Source of the DNA: Sulfuriferula sp.
Lineage (GTDB): Bacteria > Pseudomonadota > Gammaproteobacteria > Burkholderiales > Sulfuriferulaceae
Reading direction: 5' to 3'
Length of the DNA stretch: 12,187 nt
Assembly: GCA_027311185.1 (NCBI GenBank)
Contig: DAICZK010000034.1
Span: 1 to 12,187, forward strand
In this document: in pieces, positions 1 through 6,364 of the stretch
Layout of the letters: every line of letters starts with the position of its first letter
How positions within the stretch are numbered: the stretch's first letter is position 1
Position numbers and translations under genes: made by a program
The notes under the pieces: generated by a model
What the model saw: the letters and a program-made list of their open reading frames with translations, nothing else
Told to the model about the DNA's origin: nothing
Database searches by the model: none

Positions 1-284
1 GCTACTGATCATCGCCTAGGTAGGCCTTTACCCCACCTACTAGCTAATCAGACGTCGGCCGCTCCCATAACGCAAGGCCTTGCGGTCCCCTGCTTTCCCC
101 CTCGGGGCGTATGCGGTATTAGCACAGCTTTCGCTGCGTTATCCCCCATTACGGGATACGTTCCGGCGCATTACTCACCCGTTCGCCACTCGCCACCAGA
201 CCGAAGTCCGTGCTGCCGTTCGACTTGCATGTGTAAAGCATTCCGCCAGCGTTCAATCTGAGCCAGGATCAAACTCTTCAGTTT
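1..284 (-). rRNA. rrs: 16S ribosomal RNA, 5' portion (partial)
   Basis: The minus strand reads the conserved start of bacterial 16S rRNA: AAACTGAAGAGTTTGATCC at 284-266, then GGCTCAGATTGAACGC. The universal stretches AGTCGAACGG, GGCGAACGGGTGAGTAA and CTGATTAGCTAGTAGGTGGG follow. Only about the first 284 nt are present; the gene continues off the left edge. The 5' end is set by analogy with the E. coli mature end (AAATTGAAGAG). The variable segments look betaproteobacterial, which is my impression and not a database result. Confidence 0.97.
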
Positions 285-459
285 AATTCCTGTCTGCTAC
301 TCATGGAGTTAACCCCACTTTCGCGGTACTACTAATGTGTTACTTATTTACTTTAGCTTGCGACTCGCGCCTGAAGGTTTCCCCTCAAGCCGCGCGTCGC
401 GCGCTACCGCAAATACCCACATCTATCGGTTGTCTGGTTGTTAAAGAGCGTTTAATTCT
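285..459 (-). promoter_or_regulatory. rrn leader with boxA antitermination site
   Basis: This is transcribed leader between the initiator tRNA and 16S. Right after the tRNA the minus strand has CGCTCTTTAACA (450-439), matching the rrn boxA consensus TGCTCTTTAACA, where the NusB-NusE antitermination complex is known to load. About 20 nt downstream is GATGTGGGT (near 423-415), which resembles boxC. The rest holds GC-rich self-complementary stretches (around 385-410) that probably form part of the RNase III processing stem for 16S. I see no second promoter between tRNA and 16S, so both should come from one precursor. Confidence 0.8.
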
Positions 460-536
460 TGGTTGCGGGGACAGGATTTGAACCTGTGACCTTCGGGTTA
501 TGAGCCCGACGAGCTGCCAGACTGCTCCACCCCGCG
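460..536 (-). tRNA. Initiator tRNA-fMet (CAT)
   Basis: A 77-nt tRNA on the minus strand, nearly identical to E. coli tRNA-fMet. The acceptor stem is CGCGGGG/CCCCGCA, giving the unpaired C1-A72 that marks initiator tRNAs. The anticodon stem carries the three G-C pairs (GGG/CCC) typical of initiators, with CAT at 502-500. The T arm reads ACAGG-TTCAAAT-CCTGT. The 3' CCA is encoded (462-460). It lies upstream of 16S and only 9 nt before boxA, so it is almost certainly co-transcribed with the rRNA. Confidence 0.97.
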
Positions 537-595
537 TCCGATTGCTACCTCGCCGCCGTTGCAGGTGTTGCGTGCATATGTCGTCGAGAGGCGAA

Positions 596-625
596 ACTAT
601 AGCAAACGCTTGACGCTCCTGTCAA
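596..625 (-). promoter_or_regulatory. Strong sigma-70 promoter of the tRNA-fMet/rRNA operon
   Basis: The minus strand has a perfect -35 TTGACA (625-620), an 18-bp spacer, and -10 TATAGT (601-596) preceded by TGC, an extended -10. Transcription should start near 588, about 50 nt before the tRNA 5' end. The discriminator that follows (TTCGCCTC) is fairly GC-rich, as in growth-rate and ppGpp controlled rRNA promoters. The region upstream of -35 is moderately A/T rich (AATCAATAAG) and could serve as a weak UP element. It is the only strong promoter seen ahead of the tRNA and rRNA. Confidence 0.85.
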
Positions 626-718
626 GCGCTTATTTGACCTGGCTTATTGATTGGACTGGAGCCCTGCCCGTCGCCGAATGTGCGCGACAGTAGCGACCAA
701 GCCGACGAGGGCGATAGA

Positions 719-1564
719 CTATACGGCGACGGCGGCGAGGCCGCGGGTGATTTCCTTGCGATAGCGGTTGAGCTCTCTGGTATTGGCCATGCTGTGGCCG
801 AACAAATTGGATAGCTTGGTCAATATGGTATTGACGACCTTACTCTCCCATACTGCGTCGAAATGGATCTGCTCGTCGAGCCAACGCTCGAGCCAGGCCG
901 GATCGGGCAAATGGCTTTGTATGGTGTCCTTGGGGAACAGCGCTGCATTGACATGCAGGTTGGTGGGATGCAATGCCTGCGCGCTGCGCGACGAACTGGT
1001 CATCAGCACGCCGACTTTGGCAAACGCGGCACGGGCTTCATCGCCCATGCGTTCTATCGCCTGTTGCATATAACGGAAATATATACCGCCGTGGCGCGCC
1101 TCGTCGCCAGAAATCAGGTTGTAGATGTGTTTGATAACGGGTTCGGTATGCCACTGGCCCGCGCAACGGTACCATTGAGTAAGACGAATTTCGCCGCAGA
1201 AATGCAGCATCAGCGTCTCCATCGGCGGTGCGGTGTCGAATTCGAATCGTACTGCGTGCAATTCGGCCTCGGTAGGCGCCATCTCGGGACGAAAGCGGCG
1301 CAGGTATTCCATCATGACCAGTGCGTGTTTTTGTTCCTCGTAGAACCAGACAGACATAAACGCCGAAAAATCGCTGTCGTGACGATAATCGCGCAAAAAC
1401 ATTTCTGTCGCCGGCAATGCCGCCCATTCGGTAATGGCGTTCATTTTAATGGTGGTGGCCTGTTCATCGGTCAGCAAATCAGGTTGAAAGCTCTCCCACG
1501 GCACATCCTTCGCCATCTCCCAACGCACTCGTTCCAAACTCGCAAACGCTTCCGGATAGATCAT
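719..1564 (-). CDS. Ferritin-like diiron protein, acyl-ACP desaturase type
   Basis: A 281-residue soluble helical protein with a full set of di-iron ligands in the order and rough spacing of acyl-ACP desaturases (fatty acid desaturase type 2): E46, E77 and H80 in EEQKH, E125, then E155 and H158 in DEARH. Plant stearoyl-ACP desaturase uses E-(E..H)-E-(E..H) in the same way. I see no membrane segment. The substrate cannot be read from the sequence: a fatty acyl chain on a carrier is the family guess, but ferritin-like oxygenases and oxidases share this core. The ATG start at 1564 has GGGGTGG about 4 nt upstream. The gene stands alone, between an rRNA promoter and a small RNA, with no metabolic partner beside it. 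No clear terminator separates it from the rrn promoter. Confidence 0.8.
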   Translation of the reverse strand: MIYPEAFASLERVRWEMAKDVPWESFQPDLLTDEQATTIKMNAITEWAALPATEMFLRDYRHDSDFSAFMSVWFYEEQKHALVMMEYLRRFRPEMAPTEAELHAVRFEFDTAPPMETLMLHFCGEIRLTQWYRCAGQWHTEPVIKHIYNLISGDEARHGGIYFRYMQQAIERMGDEARAAFAKVGVLMTSSSRSAQALHPTNLHVNAALFPKDTIQSHLPDPAWLERWLDEQIHFDAVWESKVVNTILTKLSNLFGHSMANTRELNRYRKEITRGLAAVAV

Positions 1565-1732
1565 ACAGCCACCCCACGATAGTCATCAAATTGTAAGCAT
1601 CTTATCCGAGTTTCAATACTGAAATATGACAAATCAAAGAAAATTGTAATCAAAATGGTTTTCCAGAATGGAATCGAAATATATGCAGAAACAAGGCTCA
1701 CGCGCCCGACCTCACTTAGGTTACGAGAGATA

Positions 1733-1741
1733 AGTGTAGCA
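1733..1741 (-). promoter_or_regulatory. Possible extended -10 promoter for the diiron protein gene
   Basis: The minus strand reads TGC-TACACT (1741-1733), an extended -10 element without a good -35. Just downstream is a 6-bp inverted repeat, CACTTA/TAAGTG (1713-1718 and 1731-1736), which overlaps the -10 and could be an operator. A start near 1725 would leave an AT-rich 5' leader of about 160 nt before the gene. This is a suggestion from motif matching only. Confidence 0.3.
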
Positions 1742-1790
1742 TTTATTCGCGACCATAACCTTAATATGGACACGCACAGACATAAAATGG

Positions 1791-1825
1791 AAAAAAAGGC
1801 CCGGGTTAATCTATACCCGAGCCTT
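1791..1825 (-). terminator. Intrinsic terminator of the small RNA
   Basis: On the minus strand an 11-bp stem AAGGCUCGGGU/ACCCGGGCCUU (1825-1815 with 1806-1796, one U-G wobble) has an 8-nt loop and runs into seven Us (1797-1791). This is a textbook Rho-independent terminator for leftward transcription. The plus strand lacks a U-tract after the stem, so it works in one direction. It may also stop read-through from roxA. Confidence 0.9.
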
Positions 1826-1902
1826 AAATCCTCTTAATTAGGGGAGGATGGAGGAGACAACACTGCGGCCCTTTGGAGAAAGAGCTGAAACAACCAGTGT
1901 TA
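1791..1902 (-). ncRNA. Candidate small RNA with anti-Shine-Dalgarno motifs
   Basis: A free-standing transcript of about 110 nt is predicted on the minus strand, with its own promoter and intrinsic terminator. Hairpin 1 closes with AACACUG/CAGUGUU (1901-1895 with 1865-1859). Inside it is a 7-bp stem GCUCUUU/AAAGGGC (1885-1879 with 1874-1868) capped by a CUCC tetraloop. A linker GUCUCCUCCA follows. Hairpin 2 is AUCCUC/GAGGAU (1849-1844 with 1833-1828). The terminator hairpin ends the RNA. The stretch 1857-1841 is CU-rich with repeated CCUCC, the complement of a Shine-Dalgarno sequence, so base pairing to ribosome binding sites is the natural hypothesis. No convincing ORF lies inside. It recalls CCUCC-bearing sRNAs such as the alphaproteobacterial 'cuckoo' RNAs and the anti-SD toxic sRNAs reported from Betaproteobacteria, but I cannot assign it to a family. 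Confidence 0.72.
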
Positions 1903-1908
1903 TTTAGA

Positions 1909-1937
1909 ATAATCTAATATTATACCATTTATGTCAA
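1909..1937 (-). promoter_or_regulatory. Promoter of the small RNA
   Basis: The minus strand has a perfect -35 TTGACA (1937-1932), then 17 bp, then GATTAT (1914-1909) as -10. This would start transcription near 1902, exactly at the base of hairpin 1. A second reading uses the perfect TATAAT at 1924-1919 with only a poor -35 (ATAAAA), starting near 1912. Either gives a transcript of about 110-120 nt. Confidence 0.65.
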
Positions 1938-1975
1938 CTAATTTTATCAGCCATTCGCATTTACATCATTGAACC

Positions 1976-2150
1976 CTTCTAACCCGATCTTTTCATAAAT
2001 TCGCGTGATGATCGCGCAGGATTTTGGTTTGTAGGGAGCTTTTGTGAAGGCGCGGTATAGTTATTCATACAGCCAACTGAACAAAAGCTTCATACGAAAC
2101 AAAAGACCAGCGAGGGCGCGCGCCAATTTACGAAAAGATCGGGCTAATAG
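1976..2150. repeat. 175-bp nested inverted-repeat element
   Basis: Two 30-bp arms, 1976-2005 and 2121-2150, are inverted copies matching at 25 of 30 positions, including a perfect 12-bp core (CCCGATCTTTTC at 1983-1994 against GAAAAGATCGGG at 2132-2143). Within them lies a second perfect 9-bp inverted pair, AGCTTTTGT (2037-2045) and ACAAAAGCT (2081-2089). No sense ORF is present. It sits between the end of roxA and the sRNA promoter. It could be a small non-autonomous transposable element (a TA dinucleotide borders each core), a foldback 3' UTR of roxA, or a paired protein-binding site. I see no clear target-site duplication. Confidence 0.6.
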
Positions 2151-2187
2151 CAGGCGCATAGAGGAAATCGACCCGATGAAAATAGCG

Positions 2188-3327
2188 TCAGCGGCTCTCC
2201 GCCAGACGAACGTAACCGTCGAGATACGCCTGGTACATCCAGTCCCTCCATGCGGGGGTAAACGCCTGCCCAGGGATGCTGCGCTTATCGGCCAGCAATT
2301 GCAGCAGCTCGGAGCAATCCGCCAGACTCACCTCTTCGCCGTTCAGATAATAACGCGCATCATGGAACAGCATCTGCGACTGAGGCGCGAGGTGCAACCC
2401 ATGGCGCCTGACCTTTTCCTCAAAAGCGGTCTCAGACGCAGGCCGTTCTGGCGGGTGGAAGTAAACGTGGGGTTTGGGTTCGGTCAGATAACGCCCGAGG
2501 AAGTCTATCACGTCGGCCCGCTCCCATTGCACCCTGGCGATCATGGCAGCGACCTGCGCGACCATGGCTTCCCCAATCTGGGCAGGGTGCGTTTGCACTA
2601 TCAGATCGGGGTCCTGGTATTGGCCGTCCAGCTGTATCTTGTCCTGCATGTAGACCAGGAACTGGGTCGCAATTTCCTGCGTGGAGGGGGCGCGAAAGCC
2701 CACCGAATAAGTCATGCATTCATCCACGGCGACGCCGTCATGAGCGTAGTGGGGCGGCAAGTACAACATATCTCCGGGCGCCAATATCCACTCTTGCTCA
2801 GGTTCGAAGTTCTGAAGAATTTTCAACGGTATGCCGTCAATCAGCGCGAGGTCAGCCTGCGCGCTGATTTGCCAGCGCCTGCGCCCCCACCCCTGAAGCA
2901 GAAACACGTCATACGAATCAAAATGCGGCCCGACACCAGCGCCCGGCGTCGCATAACTGACCATCAAATCGTCGAGGCGGGCATGTGGAATAAAATCGAA
3001 CTGCTGCAGCAATGCCTCAGCCGCCGGAACATAATGATTCAATTCCTGTATCAACAACGTCCATACGGGCGAGCGACGCGCGGATTTGAAATCTTTGCGC
3101 GCAAACGGCCCGCGCTCCAATTCCCACCTGTGATCCTTCTGGAAGACGAGCCGCGCGCTCACGTCTTCATCGCTGGCCAATTTAAACAGTGCATCCGGTT
3201 CGATCAATCCGGTGAATCCTGGCATCGCGTTACGCACCAGCAAGGGTCTTTTTTGCCAGTAGTCGCGCAAAAACTCCTCGCAACTGATACCACCGAGCAA
3301 TTGTTCATTCATCTGACGCTCATTCAC
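2188..3327 (-). CDS. roxA: Ribosomal protein uL16 3-hydroxylase (JmjC/cupin oxygenase)
   Basis: A 379-residue 2-oxoglutarate/Fe(II) oxygenase of the RoxA (YcfD) family, close in length to the E. coli protein (about 373). The family hydroxylates an arginine of ribosomal protein uL16. The start of the fold shows the family signature DYWQKRPLLVRNA (residues 22-34). The iron triad is H135 and D137 in GPHFDSYDVF, and H196 in YLPPHYAHDGVA. The C-terminal half matches the dimerisation and winged-helix region of RoxA. The open frame begins with GTG at 3327; an in-frame ATG at 3312 (residue 6) may be the true start. Neither has a convincing Shine-Dalgarno. It is divergent from slyD, with a shared gap of about 70-90 nt. 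The long plus-strand frame across it (2044-3336) is a shadow. Confidence 0.9.
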   Translation of the reverse strand: MNERQMNEQLLGGISCEEFLRDYWQKRPLLVRNAMPGFTGLIEPDALFKLASDEDVSARLVFQKDHRWELERGPFARKDFKSARRSPVWTLLIQELNHYVPAAEALLQQFDFIPHARLDDLMVSYATPGAGVGPHFDSYDVFLLQGWGRRRWQISAQADLALIDGIPLKILQNFEPEQEWILAPGDMLYLPPHYAHDGVAVDECMTYSVGFRAPSTQEIATQFLVYMQDKIQLDGQYQDPDLIVQTHPAQIGEAMVAQVAAMIARVQWERADVIDFLGRYLTEPKPHVYFHPPERPASETAFEEKVRRHGLHLAPQSQMLFHDARYYLNGEEVSLADCSELLQLLADKRSIPGQAFTPAWRDWMYQAYLDGYVRLAESR

Positions 3328-3399
3328 CGTTTCTAGGATTTAGTTTCAAAATGCGCTAAAATGTTCGCGAAGAACCCACCCCGTCCCGAAGAGGCCATT

Positions 3400-3888
3400 A
3401 TGCAGATAGCGAAGAATACCATTGTTACGATCACCTACCAACTCAGCAATCAAACCGGTGAAGTACTGGAAAATACCGATGACGGCAAAGAAGGCGTAAG
3501 TTACCTACATGGCGGCTACGACGGCATCTTCCCCACAGCAGAAGAGGCGCTGGAGGGCAAAAGCGTCGGCGACAAGATCGACGTTACCATGGAGCCGGAA
3601 TACGCATTTGGCGAATACGAGGCCGATTTGGTCCGAGTCGAGCCGCGCCATCTGTTTCCTGCAGAAATCGAAGTCGGCATGCAATTCGAAGGCGCCGCCG
3701 AAGGTACGGACGAGTTCATGCTCTATACGGTAACCGAACTGACCGAGGATACGGTAGTCGTCGACGGCAACCACCCGCTGGCTGGGCAAACCCTGGAGTT
3801 TCGCTGCACCGTGCTCGAAGTGCGGGCCGCGACGGCAGACGAAATCGCGCATGGGCATGCGCACGGCGAACATGGTCACTCTCATTGA
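3400..3888 (+). CDS. slyD: FKBP-type peptidyl-prolyl isomerase SlyD
   Basis: Starting at the ATG at 3400, which has GAAGAGG just upstream, the product has 162 residues. The open frame extends upstream to 3361, but those residues do not match the family. The FKBP half-domain shows GEVLENT and HGGYDGIFP (38-45), then MEPEYAFGEYE (64-74). The middle (about 76-120) is the 'insert in flap' chaperone domain. The C-terminus is a short histidine-rich tail (HGHAHGEHGHSH, 151-162), the metal-binding part used for nickel delivery in E. coli SlyD. The tail is much shorter than the E. coli one (196-residue protein). A possible -10 TAAAAT sits at 3357-3362 with a poor -35. Prolyl isomerisation, folding help and metal storage are the expected roles in the cytoplasm. 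Confidence 0.93.
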   Translation: MQIAKNTIVTITYQLSNQTGEVLENTDDGKEGVSYLHGGYDGIFPTAEEALEGKSVGDKIDVTMEPEYAFGEYEADLVRVEPRHLFPAEIEVGMQFEGAAEGTDEFMLYTVTELTEDTVVVDGNHPLAGQTLEFRCTVLEVRAATADEIAHGHAHGEHGHSH

Positions 3889-3902
3889 CGAACTCGGAAT
3901 AA

Positions 3903-3918
3903 CCGCGCTCGCGCGCGG
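3903..3918 (+). terminator. Weak hairpin after slyD
   Basis: CCGCGC-TCGC-GCGCGG forms a 6-bp all-GC stem with a 4-nt loop 14 nt after the slyD stop, followed by CTGTTTCC, which is only a poor U-tract. It may slow or end slyD transcription before accA. Read-through into accA is possible. Confidence 0.35.
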
Positions 3919-3974
3919 CTGTTTCCACCCCGCCGTCTCGATTAACTTGTCGCCTTCACCGGTTTAAATTGCCA

Positions 3975-4946
3975 ATGAAAACCACGTTCCTGGACTTTGA
4001 ACAGCCGATAGCCGAACTCGAATTCAAGATTGAGGAATTGCGTAGCGTGCAAGACGATACTGCCGTCGATATTTCCAAAGAGCTAATCCTGCTGCAGAAA
4101 AAAAGCGAAAAGCTCACGCAGGACATTTACGCCAAATTGACGGCGTGGCAGATTTCCCAGGTTGCCCGACATCCGCAGCGTCCGTACAGCCTGGATTATA
4201 TCGGCGCGCTGTTTTCGGATTTTGAAGAATTGCACGGGGACCGCGCATTCGGGGACGACCACGCCATCGTCGGCGGAATCGCGCGATTCAACAAGCAAAG
4301 CGTCATGATTATCGGCCACCAGAAAGGCCACGACACCAAGGAAAAAATTCACCGCAACTTCGGCATGCCTAGACCGGAAGGTTACCGAAAGGCCTTGCGG
4401 CTGATGCGGCTGGCGGAGAAGTTCGGCATCCCGGTCATGACCTTCATCGACACGCACGGCGCTTATCCCGGCATCGGCGCCGAAGAGCGCGGGCAATCCG
4501 AAGCCATCGCCCGCAATCTGTACGTCATGGCGGAATTACGCACGCCGGTCATCTGCACCATTATTGGCGAAGGTGGTTCTGGCGGCGCGCTGGCGATCGG
4601 TATTGGCGACCAGACGCTGATGTTGCAATATTCAACCTACTCCGTCATTTCTCCGGAAGGCTGCGCCTCCATCTTGTGGAAAAATGCCGACATGGCGGCC
4701 ACCGCCGCCGAAACACTGAGCATTACCGCGCCACGCCTGAAGTCTTTCGACCTGATCGACCGTATCATCCCGGAGCCAGTTGGCGGCGCGCATCGCGATC
4801 CGGCCACTTTAATGCACGCGGTGAAAACCGCGCTGGAGGAAACCCTGGCCAGCCTGCAAAAACAGCCCATCGACGCACTGCTCAAAACCCGCTATCAGCG
4901 CCTCATGAGCTATGGCCGTTATAAAGACAACCCAGTCAAAAAATAA
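3975..4946 (+). CDS. accA: Acetyl-CoA carboxylase carboxyltransferase subunit alpha
   Basis: AccA pairs with AccD to move the carboxyl group from carboxybiotin to acetyl-CoA, making malonyl-CoA for fatty acid synthesis. From the ATG at 3975 it has 323 residues (E. coli 319). It opens with [12 protein letters not shown] as in the family; an alternative TTG two codons earlier (3969) adds nothing. The N-terminal helical region is followed by the carboxyltransferase crotonase fold, with DTHGAYPG (159-166), the glycine-rich GEGGSGGAL (198-206) that forms the oxyanion site, and [11 protein letters not shown] (225-235). No clear Shine-Dalgarno precedes the ATG. Its 3' end overlaps the tilS start by 35 bp, so the two form a unit. 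Confidence 0.96.
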   Translation: MKTTFLDFEQPIAELEFKIEELRSVQDDTAVDISKELILLQKKSEKLTQDIYAKLTAWQISQVARHPQRPYSLDYIGALFSDFEELHGDRAFGDDHAIVGGIARFNKQSVMIIGHQKGHDTKEKIHRNFGMPRPEGYRKALRLMRLAEKFGIPVMTFIDTHGAYPGIGAEERGQSEAIARNLYVMAELRTPVICTIIGEGGSGGALAIGIGDQTLMLQYSTYSVISPEGCASILWKNADMAATAAETLSITAPRLKSFDLIDRIIPEPVGGAHRDPATLMHAVKTALEETLASLQKQPIDALLKTRYQRLMSYGRYKDNPVKK

Positions 4947-6258
4947 GCTCGCCGATGTCTTACGCGCATGCGCAAACCAGCACTGCGAGGAGGGCAGCCG
5001 GGTCTGCATCGCACTAAGTGGGGGGGTCGATTCGGTCGTGCTGCTGCATTTGTTCGCGCAGCTGGGTCAGGACTATCCGCTCAACCTGTCCGCCATTCAC
5101 GTGCACCACGGCATCAGCGAACACGCCGATGCCTGGGCGCAGACCTGCGAACAGCACTGCGCCTACCTCGGTATCCCGCTGCAAATCCAGCGCATCCAGA
5201 TCGCCAACGCCAGCAAGCTCGGACTCGAGGCTAGCGCGCGACAGGCGCGGTATGAACAGTTTGCGCACCAACCCGTCGATTTCATCGCCCTGGCCCACCA
5301 TCGCGACGACCAGGCCGAAACCCTGCTGCTACAGCTGCTGCGTGGCGCAGGCGTCAAGGGCATGTCGGCCATGCCTGTGCTGCGCCCGAGCGCGCTTCCG
5401 CCTGCCTATCTACGCCCGCTGCTCGATACAGACCGCAGCGCCATCGTGGCTTGGGCTGTCGAACAGCAATTAAGCTGGGTGGAAGACGAAAGCAATCGCG
5501 ACAGCCGATTTACTCGTAACTTTTTGCGCCATTCGATTTTGCCGCTGCTCGGACAACACTACCCCGCGTGGCGCGCGACGCTCGCGCGCAGCGCGCAACA
5601 TATGGCTGAAACCGCCGCGTTGCTCGACGATCTCGCCGAACTCGACGCAAGCCAGAGCATAGCCGAGAATCGCATTGATTGCGCCGCTCTGGCTCGCCTC
5701 AAGCCTGCGCGCGCGCGCAATCTGTTGCGGTATTTTTTCGCGCAGCACCATCTGGCGATGCCTAGCCAGATATGCCTGGCAGAAATGCTGGATCAGCTCA
5801 CTCTGGCCGGGACTGACGCCAGCATCGCCATCACGCACGACCGACACGTTCTGCGCCGCTACCAGCAATATGGCTACCTGATCGCGCCCGCCGCCGCACC
5901 TGCGGCAGAGAGCCGCTGGTTCTGGCAGGGCGCGGAGCAACTGGTTCTGCCCGAACTCAATGGCACGCTGTACTTCAAGCAAGCGCCTGGATACGGGTTA
6001 AACCCGGAAAAGCTGCATGATATCAATATCCGGCTACGCCAGGGCGGCGAACGGTTTAGGCCCGATTGCAGACGTCCCAACCGGCACCTCAAGGACCTGT
6101 TGCAATCCGCGCACATCCCACCATGGGAGCGCGACCGAATACCGCTGATTTACAGCGCGGACGAACTGATCCAGGTACCGGGTATCGGTATCGCCTGCGG
6201 CTGGCAGGCCGCTGCAACGCAAACCGCGGTCTGTATAGCATGGCAACGCCACGCTTGA
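4912..6258 (+). CDS. tilS: tRNA(Ile)-lysidine synthetase
   Basis: TilS joins lysine to C34 of the CAU-anticodon tRNA-Ile2, with ATP, changing it from reading AUG to AUA; it is essential in most bacteria. The 448-residue protein has the N-type ATP-pyrophosphatase P-loop SGGVDS (36-41), HVHHG (63-67), GLEASAR (104-110) and [10 protein letters not shown] (128-137). [17 protein letters not shown] (191-207) follows, then the C-terminal substrate-recognition domain with RQGGERFRP (376-384), LKDLLQ (393-398) and [12 protein letters not shown] (403-414). The ATG at 4912 lies inside accA, in another frame, with GAG 3 nt upstream, suggesting translational coupling. The length is normal for the family. 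Confidence 0.95.
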   Translation: MAVIKTTQSKNKLADVLRACANQHCEEGSRVCIALSGGVDSVVLLHLFAQLGQDYPLNLSAIHVHHGISEHADAWAQTCEQHCAYLGIPLQIQRIQIANASKLGLEASARQARYEQFAHQPVDFIALAHHRDDQAETLLLQLLRGAGVKGMSAMPVLRPSALPPAYLRPLLDTDRSAIVAWAVEQQLSWVEDESNRDSRFTRNFLRHSILPLLGQHYPAWRATLARSAQHMAETAALLDDLAELDASQSIAENRIDCAALARLKPARARNLLRYFFAQHHLAMPSQICLAEMLDQLTLAGTDASIAITHDRHVLRRYQQYGYLIAPAAAPAAESRWFWQGAEQLVLPELNGTLYFKQAPGYGLNPEKLHDINIRLRQGGERFRPDCRRPNRHLKDLLQSAHIPPWERDRIPLIYSADELIQVPGIGIACGWQAAATQTAVCIAWQRHA

Positions 6259-6277
6259 ACTGACGGCCTAAGCGGCA

Positions 6278-6359
6278 CTGCCGAACGGCGCAGTTCAGGC
6301 AGCGGTCGTCGCGGGCCAGCCGACCGGGTAATTGCCGCGCGCCACCGGACCCGGTTGGC
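6278..6359. terminator. Two tandem hairpins between convergent tilS and fbp
   Basis: Hairpin A (6278-6302) pairs CTGCCGAAC with GTTC-A-GGCAG around a 6-nt loop, with one bulged A. Hairpin B (6319-6329 with 6349-6359) pairs GCCGACCGGGT with ACCCGGTTGGC around a 19-nt loop, with one G-T wobble. Neither is followed by a U-tract on either strand, so these are not classic Rho-independent terminators. Their place between two facing genes suggests a bidirectional stop or mRNA 3'-end protection. Confidence 0.45.
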
Positions 6360-6364
6360 GAATG

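Noticed and set aside
80..286. A 68-codon open frame on the plus strand
   Set aside because: It lies wholly within antisense 16S rRNA.
863..1582. A 239-codon plus-strand frame opposite the diiron protein gene
   Set aside because: It mirrors a gene with intact metal-binding motifs. The translation is low-complexity (His/Arg rich) with no recognisable domain or ribosome binding site.
2044..3336. A 430-codon open frame on the plus strand across roxA
   Set aside because: It is antisense to a clearly recognised gene, has no family-like motifs, and its openness follows from the codon bias of the opposite strand.
3945..3970. Promoter-like TTAACT-17-TAAATT just before accA
   Set aside because: Both hexamers match only 4 of 6, and the start would fall at or after the accA ATG, which would require a leaderless message.
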